From: Roseburia sp. | GTDB lineage: Bacteria > Bacillota > Clostridia > Lachnospirales > Lachnospiraceae | Direction of reading: 5' to 3' | NCBI GenBank assembly: GCA_023664725.1 | Contig: JAMPFA010000003.1 | Span: 26,351-90,350 of the forward strand | Length of the DNA: 64,000 bases | Part shown: positions 8,154 to 16,708 of the stretch, in pieces | Layout of the letters: each line of letters begins with the position of its first letter | How positions within the stretch are numbered: the stretch's first letter is position 1 | The notes under the pieces: generated by a model | Told to the model about the DNA's origin: nothing | Databases searched by the model: none | What the model saw: the letters and a program-made list of their open reading frames with translations, nothing else | Translations under genes and position numbers: made by a program

Positions 8154-9662
8154 ATGTCAGATCAGGAGTTTTATGAAGTAGAGCCAACGGAAGAGAAAGA
8201 AAAGGGAAAAGACAATATTGTCGGAGAAAAGGACGATAGTAAGAAAAACACAGAGGAGTACGAGCAGATTTGTTACATGTGCCGCAGGCCGGAGAGCGTG
8301 GCGGGGAAGATGATCAAGATTCCGCAGAATATCTCCATCTGCAGAGATTGTATGCAAAAGACTTTTGACACCATGAACAATCCGGGATTCCCCATGGATG
8401 ATATGTTTGGAAATGTGGGAATGGGTGGAAAGTTCCCCAATATCAGCATGATAAATCTGGCGGATCTTCAGGGAATGGGAATGATGCCAAACAGCCAGAA
8501 GGTGAAGAAAAAGAAAAAGGACGCCAAGGCAAGTCCTATTTTAGATATCAAGGATATCCCTGCGCCCCACAAGATAAAGGCAAAGCTGGACGATTACGTG
8601 GTAGGGCAGGAACATGCCAAAAAGGTCATGTCTGTGGCAGTTTACAACCACTATAAGCGGGTGGCCACCATTGCGGAAAATGATGTGGAGATTGAAAAGT
8701 CTAATATGCTTATGATCGGACCTACCGGTTCCGGCAAGACCTATATGGTAAAGACCCTTGCAAGGCTTTTGGATGTGCCCCTGGCAATCACCGATGCTAC
8801 ATCCTTGACGGAGGCTGGTTATATCGGAGACGATATCGAGAGCGTTGTAAGTAAGCTCCTCGCTGCTGCAGACAATGATGTTGACCGGGCAGAGCAGGGA
8901 ATAATCTTTATTGACGAGATAGACAAGATTGCGAAAAAGCGAAATGCCAATCAGAGGGATGTAAGCGGTGAGTCGGTGCAGCAGGGAATGTTAAAGCTCT
9001 TAGAGGGGGCGGAAGTGGAAGTGCCGGTAGGGGCCAGCAGTAAAAACGCCATGGTACCCATGGTGACGGTGAACACCAAAAACATTCTCTTTATCTGTGG
9101 CGGTGCGTTTCCCGATCTGGAGGACATTATAAAAGAGCGTCTGAATAAATCAGCGTCCATCGGATTTAAGGCAGATTTAAAGGACAAGTACGACAAGGAT
9201 GAGAATCTGCTCACGAAAGTCACTGTGGAGGACGTGCGAAAATACGGCATGATACCGGAGTTTTTGGGCCGTCTGCCCATCCTGTTTTCTCTGGAAGCAT
9301 TGACAGAGGAGATGCTTGTCAAAATTTTGTCGGAGCCTAGGAATGCCATTGTAAAGCAGTATCAGAAGCTCCTGGCGTTAGATGAGGTGAAGCTGGAGTT
9401 TGGGGAGGACGCCTTACAGTCCATTGCGGCGAAAGCGAAAGAGAAAAAAGTGGGAGCCAGGGCTCTTCGGGCCATTATCGAGGAGTTTATGCTGGATATC
9501 ATGTTTGAGATTCCCAAAGATGACAATATCGGCATGGTGGTGATTACCAAGGAGTATGTGGAGGGCACCGGAGGTCCCAGGATCATTATGAGAGGGTGCA
9601 TGTCCATCGAGGATAAAGTGGCAGTGGCAGCCCAGAGAGTGACGGAAAATTTTAAATGCTGA
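8154..9662 (+). CDS. clpX: ClpX-family AAA+ unfoldase (long, stand-alone paralogue)
   Basis: 502 residues against about 420 for ordinary ClpX. After an acidic 38-residue N-terminal tail there is a zinc-binding domain (C40, C43, C63, C66). A Met/Gly-rich and Lys-rich linker of about 70 residues follows, then the AAA+ module: Walker A GPTGSGKT (189-196), pore loop GYIGDD, Walker B IIFIDEID, sensor II GARALRAI. An IGF loop is present at 336-338, the tripeptide by which ClpX docks to ClpP, so it can probably feed ClpP. The ATG at 8154 follows GGGAGAG. An upstream in-frame ATG at 8118 has no good ribosome site. It is not next to tig, clpP or lon. Inference: a second ClpX with its own substrates. 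Confidence 0.88.
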   Translation: MSDQEFYEVEPTEEKEKGKDNIVGEKDDSKKNTEEYEQICYMCRRPESVAGKMIKIPQNISICRDCMQKTFDTMNNPGFPMDDMFGNVGMGGKFPNISMINLADLQGMGMMPNSQKVKKKKKDAKASPILDIKDIPAPHKIKAKLDDYVVGQEHAKKVMSVAVYNHYKRVATIAENDVEIEKSNMLMIGPTGSGKTYMVKTLARLLDVPLAITDATSLTEAGYIGDDIESVVSKLLAAADNDVDRAEQGIIFIDEIDKIAKKRNANQRDVSGESVQQGMLKLLEGAEVEVPVGASSKNAMVPMVTVNTKNILFICGGAFPDLEDIIKERLNKSASIGFKADLKDKYDKDENLLTKVTVEDVRKYGMIPEFLGRLPILFSLEALTEEMLVKILSEPRNAIVKQYQKLLALDEVKLEFGEDALQSIAAKAKEKKVGARALRAIIEEFMLDIMFEIPKDDNIGMVVITKEYVEGTGGPRIIMRGCMSIEDKVAVAAQRVTENFKC

Positions 9663-9690
9663 TAGAATTTTATCAGTGACTGTTTAGGGA

Positions 9691-9738
9691 AAAAGAGGAT
9701 TTTCGATTTCATTGGAAATAGAAAATCCTCTTTTTTTT
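9691..9738 (+). terminator. Convergent terminator between clpX and the DUF gene
   Basis: A 14-bp stem (AAAAGAGGATTTTC, 9691-9704, with its complement at 9721-9734) is followed by a T8 run on the plus strand and has an A-rich upstream side, so it may also act on the minus-strand gene. Confidence 0.8.
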
Positions 9739-9743
9739 AAAGA

Positions 9744-10376
9744 CTATTCAGTTTCAACAGCATCAGCGGCTTTGTCCTCTGTTCCGTTTTTCCATTTGTC
9801 AAACTTATCTACAACTGCGTCGTATGTACGTTTGGAGATGTCCGGAAGCTCCTTGCCCCATGCACCGGTAGCCTGCTGGTAACCTTTTTTGAATGCTGCC
9901 AAAAGCTCATCTGCTTTTTCCGGGTTATTTCCGCTAAGTGCCTTTGCGAAATCCAGGATACGATCAGAAGTCTGCTCTACGCCCCAGTAACCATCCTCAG
10001 CGATATCTTTCTGAGCCTGTGCTTTTGCAGCTTCACTTACAGTAAATTTGCCGCTGGCTAAGAATTTCCACATATCATCAGCCTGGCCGATGGCAGTGCC
10101 TTGTTTTGTCATCATCTGCTCAACGAGACTTCTCATCTGAGAAACTCTTGCCTCAGCGTCTGCTTTTAACTGAGCAATCACAGCAGAATTCTGTTTTTTA
10201 TAGGTTGTATTTACAGTGGAAGAACCTTTCTCGTAAATTACACCTGTTTCTTTTGCGGTATCTTTGGAAGCTGCAGTTGTCTCTGCGGCTTTCTCAGCAG
10301 CTTTTTCGCTGGCAGCCGGGGTTGTTTTTACAGCAGAAGCAGTGGTAACGTTGTTGTTAATAGCTCCAATACTCAT
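9744..10376 (-). CDS. DUF5610-like / 'hydrogenase-4 component G'-like protein
   Basis: 210 residues. The start is placed at the ATG at 10376, which follows a perfect AAGGAGG. The longer open frame to 10688 runs into ispE and is not credible. The first 60 residues are Ala/Thr/Lys-rich and low complexity. Residues from about 115 carry a conserved block: YWGVEQTSDRILDFAKA, KKGYQQATGAWGKELPDIS, TYDAVVDKFDKW. I recall this pattern from proteins labelled DUF5610 or, misleadingly, hydrogenase-4 component G. No signal peptide or membrane segment is visible. Function is unknown. A TATAAT on the minus strand at 10439-10434 may be its -10 box. It is divergent from ispE. Confidence 0.7.
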   Translation of the reverse strand: MSIGAINNNVTTASAVKTTPAASEKAAEKAAETTAASKDTAKETGVIYEKGSSTVNTTYKKQNSAVIAQLKADAEARVSQMRSLVEQMMTKQGTAIGQADDMWKFLASGKFTVSEAAKAQAQKDIAEDGYWGVEQTSDRILDFAKALSGNNPEKADELLAAFKKGYQQATGAWGKELPDISKRTYDAVVDKFDKWKNGTEDKAADAVETE

Positions 10377-10469
10377 GATATCATCCTCCTTGACATAATA
10401 ATCAAAATCCCTTTTCTGGTTTTTTCTATATCTATTATATCGGTATAAACTGGAAAAAGTAAAGGGGGT

Positions 10470-10498
10470 TTGACCTTTTTTAAGAAAAATGATAAAAT
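10470..10498 (+). promoter_or_regulatory. Promoter of ispE
   Basis: TTGACC (10470-10475), a 17-base spacer and TAAAAT (10493-10498), 80 bases before the ATG. Confidence 0.6.
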
Positions 10499-10577
10499 CT
10501 TTTGTATACAGAATACAGGGTCGTGAAAAAATTGAGAAGAGAATATTTTTTCTGCCCCGGGAAAAGGAAGAGCGGAC

Positions 10578-11453
10578 ATGGACAGTATGAAAGTGAAGGC
10601 TTTGGCAAAAATCAATCTGGGTTTGGACGTGCTTGGGAAGAGAGCGGACGGATACCATGAAATCCGCATGATCATGCAGACCATTCATCTGTATGACCAG
10701 CTTGAGATTACAAAGAGGGCGGATTCAAAAATTACAATGGAGACGAATCTGGATTTTTTGCCGGTAAATGAAAATAATCTTGTCTATAAGGCGGCAAAGT
10801 TGATGAAAGAGCAGTACGCTATTGAAGAGGGTGTCCATGTGGTGCTGAAAAAACACATTCCGGTGGCTGCGGGAATGGCGGGGGGAAGCACAGACGCAGC
10901 GGCTGTGATGTATGGAATGAATGAATTGTTTGGCATTCGGGTAAAAAGACAGAAGCTTATGGAACTTGGGGTGAAGATCGGAGCGGATGTGCCCTATTGT
11001 CTGATGCGGGGCACGGCGCTGGCTGAGGGCATCGGAGAGAAGTTAAAGAGTCTGCCTCCAGTGCCAAAATGTCCAGTCCTCATTGCAAAGCCGGGAATCG
11101 GTATATCAACAAAGTTTGTCTATGAGAATTTAAAACTGGACGAGCACACCAGGCACCCGGATATAGATGCCCAGCTTCGGGCAATTTATGCAAAGGATCT
11201 TCACAGTTTGGCAGAACATATGGGGAATCTTCTGGAGACAGTGACCATAAGGGAATATCCGGTGATTGAGGAGATCAAGGAGCATATGAAAGCTCACGGG
11301 GCATTGAATGCCATGATGAGCGGCAGTGGTCCTACAGTGTTTGGCCTGTTTGGTGAGGAGGAGACGGCCAGAGAAGCATATGAGGCCATGCAAAGTTCTG
11401 GACTTGCCAAGCAGATGTTTCTCACCACAATTTATAATAACCGAAAACAGTAA
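10578..11453 (+). CDS. ispE: 4-diphosphocytidyl-2-C-methyl-D-erythritol kinase
   Basis: 291 residues of the GHMP kinase superfamily. It phosphorylates CDP-methylerythritol with ATP in the MEP pathway of isoprenoid synthesis. The N-terminal AKINLGLDVLGKRADGYHE is typical of IspE, with the catalytic Lys and the substrate-binding loop. The ATP-binding loop is PVAAGMAGGSTDAAA (95-109), and the C-terminal GHMP motif is MMSGSGPTVFGLF. It is cytosolic. A GntR regulator lies 26 bases downstream and is probably co-transcribed. Confidence 0.95.
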   Translation: MDSMKVKALAKINLGLDVLGKRADGYHEIRMIMQTIHLYDQLEITKRADSKITMETNLDFLPVNENNLVYKAAKLMKEQYAIEEGVHVVLKKHIPVAAGMAGGSTDAAAVMYGMNELFGIRVKRQKLMELGVKIGADVPYCLMRGTALAEGIGEKLKSLPPVPKCPVLIAKPGIGISTKFVYENLKLDEHTRHPDIDAQLRAIYAKDLHSLAEHMGNLLETVTIREYPVIEEIKEHMKAHGALNAMMSGSGPTVFGLFGEEETAREAYEAMQSSGLAKQMFLTTIYNNRKQ

Positions 11454-11479
11454 CGTGTGCACTCTTACAGGAGGTTGGA

Positions 11480-12151
11480 ATGGGAGATTTAGAATTAAAT
11501 GCAAATGCGTATCTGCCTTTGCGGGATGTGGTGTTCCACACCCTGCGGGAGGCAATTTTGAAGGGGGAGCTGAAACCGGGAGAGCGGCTGATGGAGTTGC
11601 AGCTTGCCTCCAAACTTGGAGTGAGCCGTACGCCCATCCGTGAGGCGATCCGCATGCTGCAGCAGGAGGGACTTGCGGTGACCATTCCAAGAAGGGGAGC
11701 AGAAGTCGCAAAAATGACGGAAAAGAATATGGAGGATGTGCTGCAGATCCGGGAGGCTTTGGAGATCTTAGCGGTGCAGCTTGCCTGTGAGAAAGTGACA
11801 GAGCAGCAGCTTATGCAGCTTCAGGAGTCTGTGGAAAATTTTGAGCGGGCGGTAAAAACCGGAGATTTAAAGCAGATTACCCAGACAGACATAGATTTTC
11901 ATGATAAAATTTATGAGACGGCGGACAACCCAAAGCTTGTGAGTCTTTTAAATAATATACGGGAGCAGATTTACCGTTACAGGGTAGAATATTTAAAAGA
12001 GGAGGGGAATTATCCAAATCTTATCGAGGAGCACAGGAAGATTTTCGAAGGCCTTAAAAACCGGGATAAAAATTTTGTGACAGAGATGACAGAGAAACAT
12101 TTGACCAACCAGGCAAATGCTGTGAAAGCCATTATCAGAGAACAGGAATAA
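11480..12151 (+). CDS. GntR-family regulator, FadR/FCD subgroup
   Basis: 223 residues. The N-terminal winged helix (about 15-80) contains GELKPGERL and the recognition region SRTPIREAIRMLQQEGL. The C-terminal all-helical FCD domain carries the usual metal or ligand site histidines and aspartate (DIDFHDKIY, EEHRKIF, EKHLTNQ). FCD regulators usually respond to small organic acids. The ligand here cannot be read. It follows GGAGG and sits in the ispE operon, an arrangement I cannot link to isoprenoid control. Confidence 0.9.
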   Translation: MGDLELNANAYLPLRDVVFHTLREAILKGELKPGERLMELQLASKLGVSRTPIREAIRMLQQEGLAVTIPRRGAEVAKMTEKNMEDVLQIREALEILAVQLACEKVTEQQLMQLQESVENFERAVKTGDLKQITQTDIDFHDKIYETADNPKLVSLLNNIREQIYRYRVEYLKEEGNYPNLIEEHRKIFEGLKNRDKNFVTEMTEKHLTNQANAVKAIIREQE

Positions 12152-12174
12152 ATTTGGGAATTTGTCTTATACTA
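12146..12174 (+). promoter_or_regulatory. Possible promoter of the germination operon
   Basis: GAATA (12146-12150), 17 bases, then TATACTA (12168-12174). This differs by one base from a forespore sigma-G -10 box (CATnnTA) and also resembles a vegetative -10. It overlaps the end of the GntR gene. The germination context favours sigma G, but the evidence is only the pattern. Confidence 0.3.
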
Positions 12175-12178
12175 AGCA

Positions 12179-12203
12179 GGAGTAGAATATTCTACTCCTT
12201 TTT
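12179..12203 (+). terminator. Palindromic terminator just before the gerA ribosome site
   Basis: A perfect 20-base palindrome (GGAGTAGAAT/ATTCTACTCC, 12179-12198) is followed by TTTTT. It ends the ispE-gntR unit. It lies only 18 bases before the gerA ATG, so no separate promoter fits between. Confidence 0.7.
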
Positions 12204-12220
12204 CATTTGGAGGTAGCTGT

Positions 12221-13693
12221 ATGACGAAAAGCTTGGCAGAAAATAAAAAAGAACTGTTGTCTATCCTGGGGGATTCTGCGGATATTAAAAAGATTCCCAT
12301 ACAGATCGGAGTGGGCAGGGACATTGAGTGCTTTATCACCTATGTGGAGATCACAGGGGGAAGCCTGATGTTCAGCAAGTCCGTGTTTGGCAGGCTGGTA
12401 AAGCAGTTAAATGAAATGTCAAAGAAAGAAGTGTATGAGAGCCTGGAAAATAACGTTCTTGGCATTACGGACATCACCTATTTTGATACCATAGAGGACG
12501 CCCTGGGGGGCATGTTTGCCGGGGATGTGCTGATTTTGGTGGACGGATTTGAAAAGGCAATTAAAATTCCCGACAAGGGTTATCCGGGGATGGGGGTGCA
12601 GGAACCCCAGTCGGAAAAGGTGATCCGGGGTTCCAATGAAGGATTTGCGGACTCCATTAAAATCAATACGGCACTTGTCCGCAAAAGGCTTAGAACGCCC
12701 AAACTGAAGGTCAGGGAAGTAAGGCTTGGAACCAGGAGCAATACAAATGTGGACATTATGTACATGGAAGATCTGGTGTATCCAAAACTCATCGGTGAGG
12801 TGGAGAAACGATTGAGCCGTTATGATATTGACGGCGTTATGGACAGCGGCATTATCGAGCAGCTCTCCGAGGAAAAGTGGTATTCCCCCTTTCCACAGTT
12901 TCAGACGACCCAGAGACCGGACAGGGCGGCGATGGCGATTTTGGAAGGGCGCATTGTGGTGTTTTCCGACAATTCCCCGGTGGGACTGATCCTTCCCACG
13001 GATTACAACTCCTTTATCCAGACAAGCGATGACTATTACAATCGCTGGGAGATTGCCTCCTTTGGCAGGATACTCCGGTTTGTGGCGTCCTTTTTCGCAT
13101 TGACTTTTCCGGGGCTTTATCTGGCAGTGACCAATTTCCACACCCAGATACTGCCTACGCCTCTGCTTTTATCTTTTGCCGCTGCCAGACAGGGGGTGCC
13201 CTTTCCCGCAGTGGTGGAGGTGCTTTTAATGGAAATTGCCTTTGAGCTTTTGCGGGAGGCGGGGGTGCGGCTTCCGGGAGCTATGGGAAATACTATTGGT
13301 ATCGTAGGAGGGCTTATTATCGGACAGGCTGCGGTGGAGGCAAATATCGTAAGTCCTATTGTGGTGATCGTGGTGGCGTTTACGGCGTTGTGTTCCTTTG
13401 CCATACCAAACGAGGAATTTGCCGCTGCATTTCGGATTTTAAAATTTGGGTTTATCTTTCTCTGTTCCTGGCTGGGATTCTATGGATTTCTGTTTGGGCT
13501 GCTTTTGGTGTTGATCCATTTGTCCCATCTGAAAAGCTTTGGCATTCCATATCTTATGCCTTTCGTGGGAGCAGATCTGACGGGATATGAGGACCAGAGG
13601 GATTTTGTCATCAGACAGCCCTTATTTAAGCTTACCAGGCGGCCAATCTATGCCAGAAGAAATCAGAGAGTTCGTTTGAAAAGGAAGGATTGA
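12221..13693 (+). CDS. gerA: Spore germinant receptor subunit A
   Basis: 490 residues, the usual GerAA/GerKA length. The N-terminal half is a soluble domain with the family's VGRDIECFITYVEI, LVDGF, RGSNEGF and RTPKLKV segments. The C-terminal half has about five membrane helices with the conserved RLPGAMGNTIGIVGGLIIGQAAVEA block. It sits in the inner spore membrane and, with B and C subunits, senses small-molecule germinants. The start follows GGAGG. The B/C fusion gene begins one base after the stop, so expression is coupled. The basic tail (RRPIYARRNQRVRLKRKD) is typical. Confidence 0.95.
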   Translation: MTKSLAENKKELLSILGDSADIKKIPIQIGVGRDIECFITYVEITGGSLMFSKSVFGRLVKQLNEMSKKEVYESLENNVLGITDITYFDTIEDALGGMFAGDVLILVDGFEKAIKIPDKGYPGMGVQEPQSEKVIRGSNEGFADSIKINTALVRKRLRTPKLKVREVRLGTRSNTNVDIMYMEDLVYPKLIGEVEKRLSRYDIDGVMDSGIIEQLSEEKWYSPFPQFQTTQRPDRAAMAILEGRIVVFSDNSPVGLILPTDYNSFIQTSDDYYNRWEIASFGRILRFVASFFALTFPGLYLAVTNFHTQILPTPLLLSFAAARQGVPFPAVVEVLLMEIAFELLREAGVRLPGAMGNTIGIVGGLIIGQAAVEANIVSPIVVIVVAFTALCSFAIPNEEFAAAFRILKFGFIFLCSWLGFYGFLFGLLLVLIHLSHLKSFGIPYLMPFVGADLTGYEDQRDFVIRQPLFKLTRRPIYARRNQRVRLKRKD

Positions 13694-13694
13694 G

Positions 13695-15842
13695 ATGTTT
13701 TCAAAAAATAATAAAATTTCTAAGAGACAGGTGTTTCGGCTTTTATCATACGATTTGCTGGGGGTGGGCACACTGCTTTTGCCCTCCGCCCTGGCGGAAG
13801 TTTCAGGAAGAAACGGCATGGCGGCAATGCTTGTGGGGCTTTTGGCAGGGCTTGTGTTTGTGGTGCTTTTGGGGGGAGTGATAGAATCCATGAAAGAGGG
13901 GGAAACTTACCCCGGATATTTAAAAAGATGTTTCGGTTCATTTTTTGGGATGGTGTCTGTGGCATTTTACATCCTGTATTATCTGGTGATTGGCGGGGTG
14001 AGCACCTATGTCTTTGGACATCTCATTGTAAGTGAACTTTTAAAGGAACAGTCTTTCTACTGGATTTGTGTGGGAGTTTTATTTTTGGCCTGTTACGGGA
14101 TTTCCCAGGGGATAGAAGGGCGGGCCAGGGTCTATGAGATTTTGTTCTGGTTTCTCATGGTTCCTCTCTTTCTCATGCTGTTTCTGGCGGCAAGGGATGT
14201 CCAGGTGGAGCGGCTCTTTCCGCTGTTTAGCGGAGGGGAGGGAAATTTTTACACCGGATGTCTTTACAGTTTTGCAATTTTTTCCCTCTGCGGATTTATA
14301 CTTTTTCTCACACCATTTGCAAAAGAGAAAGAGAAGGTTGCGTCGGCGTCCCTTCTGGCCCTTCTCTTTTGCGGGGGAGTGCTCTTTGTCCTCTATGCTA
14401 TACTCCAGGGAATTTTCGGCATCGGTTCCATGGCAGGGCAGGAGTATCCGGCGGTGACTCTGATGAGCATGGTGCAGATTCCCGGGGGATTTTTGGAGCG
14501 CCAGGATGCCATTATGGTGGGAATCTGGTTTTTTACTGTGTTTGCCCTGGTGAGCAGCAGCATGTTTTACGTGTCAGAAAATATTGCAAGTCTCTATGGG
14601 GGAAAAAAGAGGGGACTAAGCATCTTTCTGGCGGCGGTTCTGTTTTTTGGTATTGCCGTGGGCTGCTACCGCTCAGAGGAATTTATGAAAAAACTGATCT
14701 GGATGTTTCTGTATTACGGAACCCCGGTGATTGTGGCGATTCCCCTTTTAACCTGTTTTTCGGCCAGTGCCTTAAAGCAGAAAAAGAGGGTTGTTTCCAC
14801 CTTTGTAGTAATCTTGTGCTGTGTGTGTTTGGGAGGATGCAGTACCACAGAGCTTGAAAATCGGAAATTCCCCCTTGCCATGGGGGTGGATTTGGAGGAG
14901 GAGAGCTGCAGGGTCAGCTACAAATTCCAGGATCTGTCTGCGGTGGCAGACGAGAATGCCAATGCGGAAAGCAGCACGGATTTTTATATTAAAGACAAGG
15001 ATTTTTACACTGCCATCTCCCAGTACGCCAACGACAGCAACAAGGAGATGGATTACAACCATATGAAAGTGCTGGTTTTGTCAAAAGATTTTATCGAGGA
15101 CGAGGAGTCCATGGATGTGTTTTTACAGATCTGTGAGAAGAGAGCTCTGATTGCCAGGAATACGCTGCTGTTTGCGGCGGAGGATGCGGGGAAGATCTTA
15201 AGCCTTGACAAAAACCTGGACGCCCCCATTGGCACTTATCTGGAGGAGATGATCGAGAGCCGGGAGGATTACAGATTAAAAGATACGGTGACAATGGGAG
15301 ATCTGCTTAACGACAGGGAAAATGAGGAACAGCTTTTGTTTATCCCGGTTTTGGAGGAGAAGGGCGGACTGCCTGTAATCCGGGGTTACTACGCCATGAC
15401 AGGAGGGATTCCCAAGGGGGAGATCGGTCTGAATGAGACCATGCTCTCCTATCTGACCCAGGGAAAAATCCAAAAGCTGTACTTTAGCATGGAGGACAAA
15501 ACTCCGGTGAATGTAAAGAGGATTTCGGCGAAGAGAACCTACGAGGGGGAGAGCCATACCTGCCTGGTGAAGATTGGGTTGGAAGCTTCTGTGGACAAGG
15601 AGTTTTGGCAGACGGGGGAGAAGGATGAAGTATTGGAAAACCGGATAGGGCAGGAGTTTTATCTTCAGCTGAAGGAGACGGGGGAGAAATTAAAGGATGC
15701 GCCGGGGCTTGATTTTACCAACAGTTTTTACTGTCTTGGCCTGTGGGATAAGGCGGCATATCAGAAATATAAGGGGGATATGGAGGGATTTTTGAGAAAT
15801 TTGGAATACGGGTATGAGGTAAAGGTGAATTTGGTGCAGTAA
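13695..15842 (+). CDS. Germinant receptor B-C fusion protein (GerB permease + GerC)
   Basis: 715 residues in one uninterrupted frame. Residues 1-360 form a complete GerAB-type permease with about ten membrane helices (start FRLLSYDLLGVGTLLLPS). Residues 361-715 form a complete GerC protein (start STTELENRKFPLAMGVD, with core MKVLVLSKDF). At the joint, residues 366-382 still look like GerC's own lipoprotein signal: a hydrophobic stretch ending in LGGC, with Cys382 as the expected lipidated residue. I see no ATG, GTG or TTG with a ribosome site that could restart GerC there. So either the fusion works as one chain, or lipoprotein signal peptidase cuts it after translation. The usual three-gene receptor is therefore reduced to two genes. 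Confidence 0.9.
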   Translation: MFSKNNKISKRQVFRLLSYDLLGVGTLLLPSALAEVSGRNGMAAMLVGLLAGLVFVVLLGGVIESMKEGETYPGYLKRCFGSFFGMVSVAFYILYYLVIGGVSTYVFGHLIVSELLKEQSFYWICVGVLFLACYGISQGIEGRARVYEILFWFLMVPLFLMLFLAARDVQVERLFPLFSGGEGNFYTGCLYSFAIFSLCGFILFLTPFAKEKEKVASASLLALLFCGGVLFVLYAILQGIFGIGSMAGQEYPAVTLMSMVQIPGGFLERQDAIMVGIWFFTVFALVSSSMFYVSENIASLYGGKKRGLSIFLAAVLFFGIAVGCYRSEEFMKKLIWMFLYYGTPVIVAIPLLTCFSASALKQKKRVVSTFVVILCCVCLGGCSTTELENRKFPLAMGVDLEEESCRVSYKFQDLSAVADENANAESSTDFYIKDKDFYTAISQYANDSNKEMDYNHMKVLVLSKDFIEDEESMDVFLQICEKRALIARNTLLFAAEDAGKILSLDKNLDAPIGTYLEEMIESREDYRLKDTVTMGDLLNDRENEEQLLFIPVLEEKGGLPVIRGYYAMTGGIPKGEIGLNETMLSYLTQGKIQKLYFSMEDKTPVNVKRISAKRTYEGESHTCLVKIGLEASVDKEFWQTGEKDEVLENRIGQEFYLQLKETGEKLKDAPGLDFTNSFYCLGLWDKAAYQKYKGDMEGFLRNLEYGYEVKVNLVQ

Positions 15843-16076
15843 ATAGGAAAATCAGTTGCAATATTTTCCCAAGATGGCAGGATTATTCCCAGCAGCAGGC
15901 AGAATATTGGAGAAATCCTCCGTGTAAATGGCATGGATTCTTATGATGAACATAAAGTGGGAGTGGATCTGGGACAGTATTACGGGTGGCGCTATTCTCT
16001 GGTGGAAGTTCTGGACAAGATACAGGAGAATGGGGCAGAGTATACTGTTTTGCTGAAAGTTTCATTCTATTCATAA
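15843..16076 (+). other. 77-codon open stretch after GerC, possible gene remnant
   Basis: The frame stays open after the gerBC stop to a TAA at 16074-16076. The translation looks protein-like (GKSVAIFSQDGRIIPSS, NIGEILRVNGMDSYDEH, VGVDLGQYYGWRYSLVEV). The only internal ATG (15933) lacks a ribosome site, and I do not recognise the family. It may be the tail of a decayed gene, or chance. It overlaps the end of the minus-strand DUF4230 gene by ten bases. Confidence 0.3.
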
Positions 16077-16696
16077 ATCCATCTGATCTGATACTCCGCA
16101 CCAAAGATTTCATCCAGTTGGTTAATATAATTTTCAATCAGATTTTTTGCCCGCTCCTGTGCCTGCATCAGCATAGATTCGTCATTTGCAAATTTTTGTC
16201 TGATGTCTCCCTGGGCTTTCTGTACTGCCTGGGTCTGGTTTTCCGGCGTGATGGGATTCTTGTTGATCCCGTCATCCTCCGAAATATAGCTGTCCTCCGA
16301 AAAGGAGTAGTCGGACAGACCGAGGAGTTCCGCCTTTGGGATGGTGATCACGATCTCTTTTCCATTTACTTCCATATCGACTTTTGACATGTTGACGCCA
16401 AGCTTTGCCACACCGCTGTACTCGATCCAAAATTCCCTGTCCTTTTCTCCTATGTGGGATAAGCCCTTTCCCTTTTCCTTTGTGGAGATCGCCACATTGT
16501 GGTAGTAACATTCCAGGGTGGCAAGCTCACAGATGGAGCGGATCTGGGAAATGTCCGGGGAAGGCGCCGCAGATTCCTCTGTGTTTTTTTCTGTATTTTC
16601 TGCTGCATCGTTTTTCCCACTGTCCTTTCCACAGCCTGCACACAAAAATGTAAAAAGCCCGCAGATCATAATGGTGATCAATATATTTTTCTTCAT
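16067..16696 (-). CDS. DUF4230-family lipoprotein
   Basis: 209 residues. A lipoprotein signal (MKKNILITIMICGLFTFLCAGC, lipid-bearing Cys22) is followed by a Ser/Glu/Asn linker. A DUF4230-like domain then starts around residue 50: 'SICELATLECYYHNVA', 'EYSGVAKLGVNMSKVDM', 'VITIPKAELL'. The C-terminal helices are 'AQERAKNLIENYINQL'. It is exported and membrane-anchored. Function is unknown. It is the second gene of a pair with another DUF4230 protein 12 bases upstream. Both keep the 'L-a-T-x-[EY]-Y' and 'G-[IV]-[ND]-[FM]-[SK]' features, suggesting an old duplication. Confidence 0.82.
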   Translation of the reverse strand: MKKNILITIMICGLFTFLCAGCGKDSGKNDAAENTEKNTEESAAPSPDISQIRSICELATLECYYHNVAISTKEKGKGLSHIGEKDREFWIEYSGVAKLGVNMSKVDMEVNGKEIVITIPKAELLGLSDYSFSEDSYISEDDGINKNPITPENQTQAVQKAQGDIRQKFANDESMLMQAQERAKNLIENYINQLDEIFGAEYQIRWIYE

Positions 16697-16708
16697 ATGT
16701 ACCTCCCG

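Noticed and set aside
10377..10688. N-terminal extension of the minus-strand DUF5610-like gene
   Set aside because: It would overlap the start of ispE and lacks a ribosome site. The ATG at 10376 has a perfect AAGGAGG.
12419..13141. 240-residue minus-strand open frame
   Set aside because: Antisense to gerA, with no promoter or ribosome site.
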